In this document: piece after piece, positions 34,091 through 42,700 of the stretch | Position numbering within the stretch: the first letter of the stretch is position 1 | How the letters are laid out: every line of letters begins with the position of its first letter | Origin: Mytilisepta virgata | Taxonomy: Eukaryota; Mollusca; Bivalvia; Mytilida; Mytilidae | DNA length: 64,000 nt | Reading direction: 5' to 3' | Assembly: GCA_028015205.1 (NCBI GenBank) | Contig: CM051521.1 | Location: 122,272,614 to 122,336,613 of the forward strand | Notes under the pieces: generated by a model | The model's input: only the letters and a program-made list of their open reading frames with translations | Databases searched by the model: none | Told to the model about the DNA's origin: nothing | Position numbers and translations under genes: made by a program

Positions 34091-34885
34091 TTACTCTACG
34101 TCCGATTGCTTTACCCATGAGTTGAACGATGCAGGGTAGCCCCGCCACTTGAAGTAGATCTCCTTGACCCCATTCTTGGTGCGTCGTCGCAGGATCTTCT
34201 CGATGCGATAGATATCCTGGTCAGTGCGCTGAAGCTCGGGATCATAGAAGGACCCCTGGATCTCCTCACCCCCGTAGTCTTTGAGATGATAAGCGACGGT
34301 AAAGACCTCCTCGGTCCAGCGCGGGGTATATCCCTTCTCAAAGATACCCTTCTTCTTGATGATCCGGACCTTATCGCCAACGTCGAATCGCTGCGGCTGC
34401 ATGGGAGGGAGGTCTCCGTAAAGGTTCCAGAACACCTTGGTCTCATGCTCTTTCTGGCTGGCGGCTGTGGGGGTCATCTTGATGGATCGATGCTTGGTGG
34501 TATTATACTGGCAGACGAGATCGTCCAAGACGGGAAGGTAGGTGCGTGTGGAATTGGCCGAGAAGTACTTGAACATCCTCTCCTTCATGGTGCGATTCCA
34601 GCGCTCCACCACGCTCGACTTCTCTTTGTCAGTATTGAGTCGCTGGCTGAGTCTGGTCCCCGGACCGGTGAAATTATGCCCCGGCAGATGCATCTCGACG
34701 GGCATCCAATTGATCAGCTTATTCATGAGTCCGGCGCCCTCCTCCGTCTTGATAAATTGCGACTTTCACGTACCGCATTCTGCGCAGGTCCCAACCTTCC
34801 GCCGCCGCCATCCGTCATTGCTCGTGATAACGGCGCGATTATTCGTCTCCGTCTTCCTCTTGCACTTCAAGCAGTACATTGCCAT
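34091..34885 (-). pseudogene. Composite of zinc-ribbon/phospholipase A2-like gene and integrase C-terminal half
   Basis: The frame starts at ATG 34885. The front reads MAMYCLKCKRKTETN and GTCAECGT, a CxxC...CxxC zinc ribbon, followed by an in-frame TGA at 34768-34766. After it come MNKLINWMPVEMHLPGHNF and GPGTRLSQRLN, the calcium-loop word (GPGT) of the parvovirus/adintovirus-type phospholipase A2-like domain. The His-Asp catalytic part is missing. At about 34650 the frame passes directly into VVERWNRTMKERMFKYF, the segment of a retroviral-type integrase that holds the catalytic Glu; the preceding two Asp are absent. It continues through NTTKHRSIKMTP and an SH3-like stretch to a chromodomain (YRIEKILRR, YFKWRGYPASFNSWV). 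An internal deletion that fused two minus-strand genes explains this. The product cannot be a working integrase. Confidence 0.85.
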
Positions 34886-34898
34886 TTTATATAGATAA
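34886..34898. promoter_or_regulatory. 13-bp divergent start region
   Basis: Only TTTATATAGATAA separates the minus-strand ATG at 34885 from the plus-strand ATG at 34899. The TATATA/ATAAAT content on both strands suggests that initiation signals for both genes are packed at or inside their start codons. Confidence 0.5.
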
Positions 34899-35662
34899 AT
34901 GGACATCGAAGACCTTACCTACGATGAGCCTACCGCGAGTCGTCGACATAACCACTTTCTCCTCCCACAGCGATTCATCCGAGGTCTGATCATCGGGAAA
35001 TCGAACTGTGGCAAGACGACGCTGCTGAATAACCTCCTCCTGCGCGATGGATGGCTCGAATACGATCGTTTCTACGTCTTTGGAAAATCGCTCCACCAGC
35101 CCATCTACCAGCTACTGCGGCAGGCGCTGGGAAAAGGGTTTTTGAAAGACGATATCTGCGACCTTCTCTCCATCAAGGATCGCTATTCCCACTCTTTGGT
35201 CGACGTAGTGGATGTGATGAAGCCACCGTCCAAGCCAAGCGGTATCAAGTCCTTCTTCTTCAAGCAGGTGAGCGACGTGCCCGATCCTCGAGAGCTCGAC
35301 CCCACCCGAAAAATCTCATGGTCTTTGACGACTTGATGCTGAGCAAGCAGAGCAAGTGCGAAGACTACTACGTGCGCGGTCGCCATAATAACGTAGACTG
35401 CTTCTACCTCTGCCAAAATTACTTCAAACTGCCGCGGCAATCGATCCGGGAGAATGCCAACTTCATCTGCCTCTTCAAGCAGGATGCCAAGAATCGCGAT
35501 CATATCCGCCGGGACCATTGCAGCGATCTCACCCCGGCTCAATTCGATACCCTATGCGACCGCTGCTGGTCCAAGCCTCACAGATTCATGACCATCGATC
35601 TCACGAGTCCCAAGACGACAGGAAAGTATCGATGCAATCTAGATGAGTTCTATCGAGTCTAA
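34899..35662 (+). pseudogene. FtsK/HerA-type genome-packaging ATPase with one frameshift
   Basis: The ATG sits in AGATAAATGGA. Residues 26-41 carry the Walker A motif GKSNCGKT after FIRGLII, as in A32-like packaging ATPases of Polintons and nucleocytoplasmic viruses. The frame is open to 35336, but the homologous continuation is in the next frame from the A run at 35309-35313. There it gives the Walker B strand LMVFDDLML, then DCFYLCQNYFKLPRQSIREN with the sensor Gln/Asn region, NANFICLFKQD, and an end at 35662. Total length of about 254 residues is normal for the family. A single-base loss in a homopolymer is the simplest break; an assembly error is possible. The protein would pump the genome into the capsid. 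Confidence 0.85.
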
Positions 35663-35670
35663 GATAAAGA

Positions 35671-36196
35671 ATGGATCACTTGCAGGAATTTTTCCTGGAG
35701 AATCAACGGGACTTGGATCGGGAGTTTGAGAATGCTCCCGAGCCCCCACGACCACCCCCTGAATGCGAGCACCAGAGGGAGCGTGTGCCTATTTACAGTG
35801 TGATCCCGGGATATAGCTGCAGTAGATGTGGTGCTGAGTGGTACCACCGCATCGATGATCGGGATTTCAAAGGAAGGACCTATAATTCCCACTCCCATTG
35901 CAAGCCTCGGCAGTCGCCCGGACCACCGGCCATCAGTGTACATACCCATCCATATCGGACAGTGGTAAATGTAAGAGGCACTCGAAGCTTTTCCCCGAGG
36001 CATGCTACCGTGTGGTGCTAAGATTGCCCGCTGCAAGGCTTTCCACCGTATCCACGAGACCATATACGTACCCAAATTTGCCACCCTCTGGTCGGGCGCA
36101 AAAGTCCGGACGGTGGGGGAGTCTGATGTCCTCAAAGGCGTGCAGAGGGTCGGCGAGCCTTTCTGCTCCTCCAAATGCATGGGTCTTGACGCCTAG
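35671..36196 (+). pseudogene. Zinc-cluster protein related to the front of the first gene, frameshifted
   Basis: It begins MDHLQEFFLENQRDLDREFE, close to MNRYQDFFLENEEDLEDL in the gene at 31312, and then has CEHQRERV, YSCSRCGAEWYHR and, in the next frame, HQCTYP with GKCKRHSKL. This is the same succession of Cys pairs and a Cys-Lys-Arg-His-Ser-Lys word. The last part, in a third frame, reads HETIYVPKFATLWSGAKVR and EPFCSSKCMGLDA to a stop at 36194-36196. There are at least two frame changes (near 35900-35930 and near 36030-36060). It probably encodes a small DNA- or RNA-binding protein; function unknown. Confidence 0.6.
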
Positions 36197-36240
36197 GGGC
36201 GTTCGATCCAACGCTTAGGGGTGTTCGCGATGCTATAAAT

Positions 36241-36943
36241 AAAATCACGTTCATCAAGATCAACGATCCCAAGCAGCGTGAGGCGCTTGCTAGGGACTTG
36301 CAGGAGACCAAGCGCAGCATCCAGGCTAGCGATATGCAGCATTGCCTAGATAAGATCGGACTCAGCCACGACCTCTCCAAGATATTCAAGCCGGTGGTCG
36401 AGACGCAAAAGGAGACCGCCTATCAGATCACCAAAAAGATCGAAGATATCCCACTCGCTCTACACGCCCCCGGTGCCTGCCCTTCCCCTTCCTACCCCTG
36501 CCGCCGAGGGCGACGACTACCCACTACCCATCGAGCAAGCATCGAGAACCAACCTCGGTCCGCAAGCAACCCACTATCTTCAGCTCAGTATGACTCCCCA
36601 GGCCGACCATACCTTTGGATTGCGAGTGGAACACGGTACCATCATGATTGGGAGTCTGCCAGTCACCTTCGATGGAGACGATATCTTCGTCGATAGCAAG
36701 CGCTATAAGGGTACCCCCGGTCTATGGGAGCTCATGGTCATGAAGCATCCTGGAGATTTCGAGGTGGAGGACCTGAATACCTATGGCGATATCCTACGAG
36801 CATCCAATGCCATGTACCAAGGCAACTCTGCACTCTCGCAGACCCCCAAGGCCAGCAAAAGGCCAAAATGGAAGGAGATCGTCTCGTACCTCTATAAGCA
36901 TGATAAGTATGGGAGTAGGGTACCGACCGTCTTCCTCCCCTAA
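36241..36943 (+). pseudogene. Conserved adintovirus/Polinton-associated protein (GTPGLWEL family), broken
   Basis: The first frame reads KITFIKINDPKQREALARDL and onward through QITKKIEDIP to about 36465. The rest is in the next frame from 36473, with GLRVEHGTIMIGSLPVTFDG, KRYKGTPGLWELMVMK and RPKWKEIVSYLYKHDKYGSR, ending at a stop at 36943. The IGSLPV-then-GTPGLWEL arrangement belongs to an orphan family that I associate with Polinton/adintovirus-like elements in invertebrates; its role is unknown. The junction word TATAAATAAAATC at 36234 matches the start context of other genes except that the ATG is lost. The 3' end is truncated where capsid sequence begins. Confidence 0.6.
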
Positions 36944-36954
36944 AAGCGGGCGAG

Positions 36955-37401
36955 AAAAACCTCGATGGATCATCGTCGCCTTTCAGACCGAAAGGGACAA
37001 TGACCAGGTGCATAATGCCGCTGTCTTTGACCACTGCCGATTGCAAAATATCCACGCGACCCCCAATGCGGAGCGCTATCCCGCCGTGGACTTCAATGCT
37101 GGCTTCACCCAATGCAGGGTCGCCAGGGTCTATAAGGAGGCCGCCGAATTCCGCAAGAAATTCTATAGCATGGAAAGTCTGCTGAGCAATGGCGGCATCA
37201 ATCCCTCATCGATCTCTATCCCCTATTCGTCATCGAAGTGAGCCATCAGTCCGAGGGGTTGAAAGAGTCGACGGTGGGTATCCAGATCCGAGCCGACTTC
37301 GAGCGCAACGTCCCTGCCAATACCCAGCCTTCGCCCTGGCCATCTCCGATCGAATCCTCCAATTCGAATCTGATGGCCAGAAGATGACCGTCGTCTTCTG
37401 A
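36955..37401 (+). pseudogene. Major capsid protein (double jelly roll), C-terminal remnant
   Basis: Only about 145 residues of a protein normally several hundred long remain. Readable segments in successive frames: PRWIIVAFQTERDNDQ, then HNAAVFDHCRLQNI, NAERYPAVDFNAGF, EFRKKFYSMESLLS; after a shift near 37225, DLYPLFVIEVSHQSE and FERNVPANTQ; after another near 37325, FALAISDRILQFESDGQ to the stop at 37401. This is the back half of the second jelly roll in Polinton-type major capsid proteins. The front is missing and the remnant begins directly after the preceding gene, so a deletion removed the first jelly roll and joined the two. Confidence 0.7.
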
Positions 37402-37415
37402 GGAGGGTTAGATAA

Positions 37416-38186
37416 ATGGACGCTTCACTTTTGAGGAAAATCGCCACCAATACCGAGCCCAAGCATGGGTTCTCCTTCATCGTCTCTGAGAACGATAGCC
37501 AGATCTTGACTCGCTTCAACCCATCCCTCCAACTGCGCGAGGAGAAATCTTATGAGATGGCCCTCGTGAATTTGGAGACCTACTACTCCATTCCCAATAT
37601 TCATACAAGTAATAATTCCTTCCGCTACTCTCCCGATGATGGGGCTAGCTTGTTTCCCGTCGAGCTGAGCACCGGCTCCTACGGCATCGACGATATCAAC
37701 GATGAGATCCAGCGGCAACTGCGCCTTCTTAAGCGCAAGGCTAAGGTCCTTCTCGATGCCAACCGCGCGACTCTGAGAGCAACCCTCACCCTCGCCAGAA
37801 ATTATCAAGTGGATTTCGACGTGCCTAATAGTATCAGTGCGCTGCTTGGATTCGAGCGTCGGACGTATACCTACGACCGTAGCACTAACGGTTACGCAGA
37901 GGGTGAGTATATCGTCAATATCATCAGCATCAATAGCATCCTGGTGAATAGTGATATCATCCACGGAAGTTACGTCAACGTCACCCAGCAGTCCACCATC
38001 TATAGCTTCTTTCCCGTGGTCGATCCGGGTATGACGATCATCCAGACCCCCAAGAATCTGGTCTACTTACCCGTGACCCTGAGGACCATCGACCGCATGC
38101 AGACGTATCTGACCGATCAAGACGGTCGCCCCATCGATCTGCGAGGAGAGCATCTCACCATCCGCTTCCACCTGCGTGAGGTATAA
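37416..38186 (+). CDS. Penton-like minor capsid protein
   Basis: 256 residues, intact, starting in GTTAGATAAATGGA. It has no signal peptide or membrane segment and is beta-rich. Features include FRYSPDDG and GSYGIDDINDEIQRQL in the front half, SALLGFERRTYTYD in the centre, and a C-terminal run IHGSYVNVTQQSTIYSFFPV, PKNLVYLPVTLRTIDRMQTY, DQDGRPIDLRGEHLTIRFHL. The last part is a hallmark of a widespread capsid-associated protein in adintovirus-like elements. In Polintons the protein encoded next to the major capsid gene is a single jelly roll forming the vertices; placing this protein there is inference from that position and its beta-rich sequence. It follows the capsid remnant by 14 bases. 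Confidence 0.7.
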   Translation: MDASLLRKIATNTEPKHGFSFIVSENDSQILTRFNPSLQLREEKSYEMALVNLETYYSIPNIHTSNNSFRYSPDDGASLFPVELSTGSYGIDDINDEIQRQLRLLKRKAKVLLDANRATLRATLTLARNYQVDFDVPNSISALLGFERRTYTYDRSTNGYAEGEYIVNIISINSILVNSDIIHGSYVNVTQQSTIYSFFPVVDPGMTIIQTPKNLVYLPVTLRTIDRMQTYLTDQDGRPIDLRGEHLTIRFHLREV

Positions 38187-38190
38187 ATAA

Positions 38191-38688
38191 ATGGATTATC
38201 AAGAGTACGGTCTCAACTTGACAACGGGTCAGGCAGAGAAAATCCAGCACCGCCAGATCCAGCGCATCACCAAGCTGTTGCAGAGCGGTAAGGGTGGTAT
38301 GGTCTTGGAGATGAGTCCGAAGCATGTGAGGTATAACGTGCAGAAAGAAGGTGGATTCCTCCCCATGCTCGCAGGTCTCGCCTCCGCTGCGCTACCCGTG
38401 CTAGCCAAAACCGTGCTACCTGCTTTGGCTGTGGGTGCATTGAGCGGTTTTGGTAGTGCAGCCATCCAAAAGGCCATGGGGTCTGGACTCTACCTCAAGA
38501 AGGGTGGTAAAGTGTGGTGTGTGAAACCTCAGGGTCGTGGTCTATATCTCAGCCCAGGTACTTTGCCCAATACCTACGGCGATGGGTTGTACTTGAAGAG
38601 CGGACGTCAGGTCTACGACGGTAGTGGACTGATCCTTGGTCCCAATAGCCCCTTCAAGAGCATTCCCCTGCTCGGCATGCTCCTATAA
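38191..38688 (+). CDS. Membrane-active core/minor capsid protein, adenovirus pX/pVI-like
   Basis: 165 residues, intact; the start is 4 bases after the preceding stop, in TATAAATAAATGG. After a basic, Gln-rich front (1-50), residues about 54-96 form an Ala/Leu/Gly-rich amphipathic or membrane helix (GGFLPMLAGLASAALPVLAK, LPALAVGALSGFGSAAIQ). The tail has four related turns: GSGLYLKKGG, GRGLYLSPG, GDGLYLKSG and GSGLILGPN. The helix followed by glycine-rich turns resembles small core proteins of adenoviruses and adintoviruses that are cut by the viral protease and disturb membranes. Role in this element is inferred. Confidence 0.65.
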   Translation: MDYQEYGLNLTTGQAEKIQHRQIQRITKLLQSGKGGMVLEMSPKHVRYNVQKEGGFLPMLAGLASAALPVLAKTVLPALAVGALSGFGSAAIQKAMGSGLYLKKGGKVWCVKPQGRGLYLSPGTLPNTYGDGLYLKSGRQVYDGSGLILGPNSPFKSIPLLGMLL

Positions 38689-38692
38689 ATAA

Positions 38693-39145
38693 ATGGATCA
38701 AGTAGATGCCAGTCATATCGCATGCATGGAAGAGGAGCTCACCGCAGAAATCCGGAGATATGAGCATGCGTTGAAGATCTACAACCGATTACATAAGGTC
38801 ATCTCCATTGCCCTGGGTGGGTGCTGCGTAGGCAGTCTATTGCTGACCAGTGGTACCATGGGGTCTGCTCTGACCGGTGTGGGTGCTGTGGCATCCATTT
38901 CCCTAGGTTCCCTCGCCTGTGTATGTGCCACGGGGATAATGGTCCTATCCTTGATCTCACGCCGAGTCGCCAAGAAGAAAAAGAAGCATCGAGACACCGT
39001 GCGATTAGCCAAAACCTACAAGTCCCAGCTGTCAGGTGAAGACGGTGCTCCTGCAGTCTGTCTGAAGAACTACTACGATGAGAAGGATCACCTTCGTCAA
39101 CCTTCTACCCCAATTAGTGAAGAATTGAATGCGCATGCGCCGTAG
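38693..39145 (+). CDS. Small protein with two membrane segments
   Basis: 150 residues, intact; the start is 4 bases after the preceding stop, in TATAAATAAATGG. A charged helix (1-33) precedes two hydrophobic segments at about 35-55 (VISIALGGCCVGSLLLTSG) and 60-88 (LTGVGAVASISLGSLACVCA then TGIMVLSLI). These are followed by a very basic stretch RRVAKKKKKH and a soluble tail. Similar two-helix proteins with glycine-rich membrane segments and a lysine cluster are a recurrent accessory of adintovirus-like elements. Location in a membrane is likely; function unknown. It is the last gene of the plus-strand late-type cluster. Confidence 0.6.
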   Translation: MDQVDASHIACMEEELTAEIRRYEHALKIYNRLHKVISIALGGCCVGSLLLTSGTMGSALTGVGAVASISLGSLACVCATGIMVLSLISRRVAKKKKKHRDTVRLAKTYKSQLSGEDGAPAVCLKNYYDEKDHLRQPSTPISEELNAHAP

Positions 39146-39221
39146 GGAGGGTTCTTCCAATCGCGCCTCGCTCCCTGCTCATTCCCGAACCCTCCAGATC
39201 AAAGTGTTAAGTGACCAAAAA

Positions 39222-39255
39222 AAAATTCCTAATCCGCTTTGGATTGGGAAATTTT
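39222..39255. terminator. Hairpin between convergent genes at the right end
   Basis: AATTCCTAATCC, loop GCTTT, GGATTGGGAAATT: a stem of about 15 pairs with one G-T and one bulge. It lies between the stop of the membrane protein gene (39145) and the stop of the minus-strand gene (39287). Its position mirrors the hairpin at 34052-34083. Confidence 0.55.
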
Positions 39256-39286
39256 GCGTCCTTACCCCTAGCCCTCGGTAATTTTT

Positions 39287-39619
39287 TTACTTCCTCACCA
39301 TATCGTATGAGAGGTATTCCCGCTTGGACTTTTTGCTCACTTTGAATCCCGTGCTCCGGACGTATGCTTCTTGCAAGGGATCTTTTTCTTTGTTGAGCGT
39401 AGGGCAAGCCCACACTTTGGTGCTCTCTCCTTGTTTGTCCTTCAAGGTAAGGATCTTTGACTTACCAAACTTTCCATCCACCTCTATTACCTCCGTGATC
39501 TTGTAGATTACCCCGATGGGTAAGTCCTTCCATTTCAGAGCTTCCTGACTCTGCTCCTCCACCTTTTCCTGAAAAAAATCTTCACTGATGAAGTCGTCTC
39601 CACTTGGTATGAAAGCCAT
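39287..39619 (-). CDS. Small OB-fold-like protein, right terminal gene
   Basis: 110 residues from the ATG at 39619, which lies inside the right inverted repeat and gives MAFIPSGDD. The body reads LKWKDLPIGVIYKITEVIEV, KFGKSKILTLKDKQGESTKV and GFKVSKKSKREYLSYDMV. This is a five-strand pattern with a GKSKILTLKD turn, as in OB-fold single-stranded nucleic-acid-binding proteins. A longer reading from upstream is possible, but the MAF start is favoured because the left terminal gene starts with the same three residues from the other inverted repeat. Fold and role are inferred from pattern only. Confidence 0.55.
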   Translation of the reverse strand: MAFIPSGDDFISEDFFQEKVEEQSQEALKWKDLPIGVIYKITEVIEVDGKFGKSKILTLKDKQGESTKVWACPTLNKEKDPLQEAYVRSTGFKVSKKSKREYLSYDMVRK

Positions 39620-39747
39620 AATTCTTTTATTTACCCTAGTACTCAATAGGGATGCCGTCCGTTTGCATCTGACCGTCGGGGTCGGGGGTGGTATGCAGGA
39701 TTTCCCTTTGAAAAGTGGGGGTGGTGTAGAATCCCCCTTTTTACACT
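39611..39747 (-). repeat. Right terminal inverted repeat of the virus-like element
   Basis: Reverse complement of 31186-31320, containing GAAAGCCATAATTCTT, CCTAGTACTCAATAGG, GATGCCGTCCGTTTGCATC, TTGAAAAGTGGGGGTGGTGT and CCCCCTTTTTACACT. It holds the start codon of the minus-strand terminal gene. Confidence 0.95.
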
Positions 39748-39789
39748 ACTATAGAGAGGAAGACAACAGCAGTAACAGCGACAACATGT

Positions 39790-42700
39790 GAAGCCAAAGG
39801 ATGATATCTTCCATCATCTGATGAGGAAGAAGTTGAATGCTACAGATGCAAACAAAGAGGACATATCACGAAAGGGTGCAGAACTAATCTGAAAACTTTA
39901 AACACCAATAAGCCGCTTAACAGGGACCGTCACTGGGCTTGTGCAACGTAACGGGTCTTACCAAGATACAGACTACATCAGGACCACCTGGGTTATTTGG
40001 CGAGCCAACGGAGTGTAAAGTATTACTGAATTGTAACACTGTCAAGATGCTTTTGGACACTGTTTCAACCATCAGCAGATCTTACTTCCACGGACATCTT
40101 TCTGAGAAGATTCAACTGAACAAAACACAGACTTACTGGACTTAGAGTGTGCTGGAGAACAACTTCTATATGATGAATACATCAAGGCAAAATTGAAGAT
40201 GAAGATGTTGATTGGCAACGACACCACCTATGAATGCTTCGTATCTGTAGTTCCTGACAGCACATACAACACCCATGTCCTACTTCTACTTCGAACCAAC
40301 ATTCTACAGACCATCATTGATTACTTAAAGATCAACACGGAAACAGATATTTACAGCGAAGCGACCTAACAACTCCTTGGTACATGACATTCCAATCTAT
40401 CAACATCAGAGAAAAGGAACTCGTGCAATAAGAACAACAACACCTTAGCTGTCATCAAGAATGATGTCAAATCAACAGTTACCATCAAACCGAACACCAT
40501 TTGTCAACGCATTGGATATATAGACAAGGAATTGCCATAGAGCACCACGCCATCCCTGCTTCACCATTCTAAACTTCAAACCAACTCTTCAGATTTGGAT
40601 ATTGAACCAGGACTCATACAGTGCATGTATAAGAACAACGGAATAGTGAACTTACATATAGCCAAAGTTACGACTAAAATTATCATCATACCACCAAATA
40701 TAGTCCTGTGTGAACTAAAACCAGTGAAAGTACCCCATCCTACTCCTGATTCAAAATCACATCAACTTCATCAGTACTAGATTAGATATAGGTTACACAG
40801 AGCAACTCTACAATGATATACAACGTATGAGGACATCTTTGCCAAGAATGGCCATGGCATCGGGAACACCGAATTGCAACACATAATTTACCTTATTGAT
40901 GACAATCCGTTTAAACAGAAATTTCGGCAAATACCATCTGCCATATACGAGGGAGTCGAAGAAAATCTGCGACAGCTGTTAGCAGACAATACCACCAGGC
41001 CTTCCCACAGTCTTTGGACATCAAATTTAGTTCACTTCCATGTATTGAAGAGTTACCCTATTGAAATACTGGAGGAACACAAAGAAAGGGCAGCCTTTAC
41101 AGTTGGAGCACTCGGGTTTTATGAGGATAGCAGAATGTCGTTCGGACTGACCAACTCTCTGGCAACCTACCAAAGAATGATGGAGCAGTGCCTATGCGAT
41201 CTGCACCCAAAGAATTGCTGCATCATTTTTGGTAGAAGTTATGAGGATCACCTATTGAATCTCCGCCTTGTATTCGACAGGATAAGACAGCACAAAATGA
41301 AGTTAGCGCCAGACAAATGCTCCTTCTTTCAGCCATGTTGTTTCCAAAGACGGTGTAGAGATCAACCCGGAAAGACTGAGAGAGTAGTGAACTAGCTCAC
41401 AACTACTATCCCGGAAGACGTCAGAAGATTTTTTGGTTTCGTCGGCTATTACAGGCGGTTCACCAAGTTCTTCAGTGCCATCTGTACAATATTGACCGAC
41501 CTCATGCCATGTCAAACGTCTAAAAATCCAAGAAACACCAGCAGAAGCCTTGGATATGTGGACTAGAACATGATGAAGCTTTTGACAGACTGAAGATGTT
41601 GTTAGTATCAGCACCAATACTTGGTTATGCCAACAGCAATCTTCCATTTGAACTTCACACCGACGCCTCAGGCTCTGCTATAGGCGCTGTTCTATACCAG
41701 GATCAAGGAGGTCAGAAAATGGTCATCAGTTATGCTAGCAGAGGATTGACAAAGTCAGAGACACAGTATCCCCCCATAAACTGGAATGTTTGGCTTTGAA
41801 GCGGACCATCACTAAGAAGTTAAAAGATTTTCTCTACGGCACAAGCTTTTCAGCTTTAAACAACCCGATGTCCTACGGGCTCACAATAGCTAAAACTGGA
41901 TGCAAATGGACACAGATGACTGGCAGTTTTGGCCGCTTTCGACTTTGACATCGTCTAATGTCCAGGAAAGAATAATGGGGATTCTGTGGCAAACAAAAAC
42001 AGGAGATGAAGATTCTGAAACCATACCAATGGAGTCTGTGCAGGCCTTTTGCAACTCCTCAATTTCCTCGTTCATCGAACGTTTGGCTGTTGGCCCTTCG
42101 TCAGTATCATCAAATAAGGAAGAAGATGAGAGTATGATACCAGATTCAATCATTGACTGCCTAGATTACAAACGTTAGATCCTTCCATCAACAAGGTTAT
42201 CCAGTACGTCAAGGAGGGAAGTCACCTATAGCCAGAATGGACAAGCAAGTAGATGAATGGATAGCCAAGTGTTTGAGATGTGTCCGGAGAAAGGGAGTAT
42301 CATTGCAGAGAATATCATATCGCCAGGCGGTTTCCCCTGGGAGTTGTTTATCTCGACCTCTTGAGCTGGAGCAGTCTAAAGTAGGGTACCAACACATCTT
42401 AGTGATTACGGGCCACTTCACTAGGTTTGCAGTAGTTGTGCCAACAAAGACCGAATGAGCAAGGACTGCAGCTCGTGCGTTTTTTGAAAATTTCATTTCA
42501 ACCTACGGCTTACGACAAAGTATCGACACAGACCAGGGAAGCAACTTTGAGACTGAATTTATCAAAAAATTATGCTCTTGCACAGGCATGAAAAAGTCAC
42601 GTACCACAAGCTATCAACAAATTTGGAAATGGATAGTGCGAGCGGTTCAACCGTATTTTACTTAGAACGCTTGGAACATTGGAACCTCACCAGAGGTCAA

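Larger units (their letters stand above)
31186..39747. mobile_element. Degenerate Polinton/Maverick (adintovirus-like) element, 8.56 kb
   Basis: The ends are inverted repeats of about 136 bp (31186-31320 and 39611-39747) that start AGTGTAAAAAGGGGG and read the complement at the other end; AG/CT termini fit Polintons. The interior is far richer in GC than the AT-rich flanks and carries the Polinton gene set: pPolB amino-terminal region, adenain-type protease, FtsK/HerA-type ATPase, rve integrase with chromodomain, double-jelly-roll capsid remnant, penton-like capsid protein, plus accessory genes seen in adintovirus-like elements. Autonomous Polintons are usually 15-20 kb, so about half is missing. 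The polymerase catalytic region, the integrase front half and the capsid front part are gone, and several genes are frameshifted. No 6-bp target duplication is seen (left flank GAGAAT, right flank ACTATA). Confidence 0.92.

Noticed and set aside
34286..34894. Two plus-strand open frames of 118-202 codons across the integrase composite
   Set aside because: They lie opposite the integrase and chromodomain frame, which has clear family words; the plus frames do not.
35309..35313. Programmed frameshift in the packaging ATPase
   Set aside because: A five-A run could slip, but there is no slippery heptamer or obvious downstream structure, and neighbouring genes carry plain indels; a mutation or assembly error is simpler.
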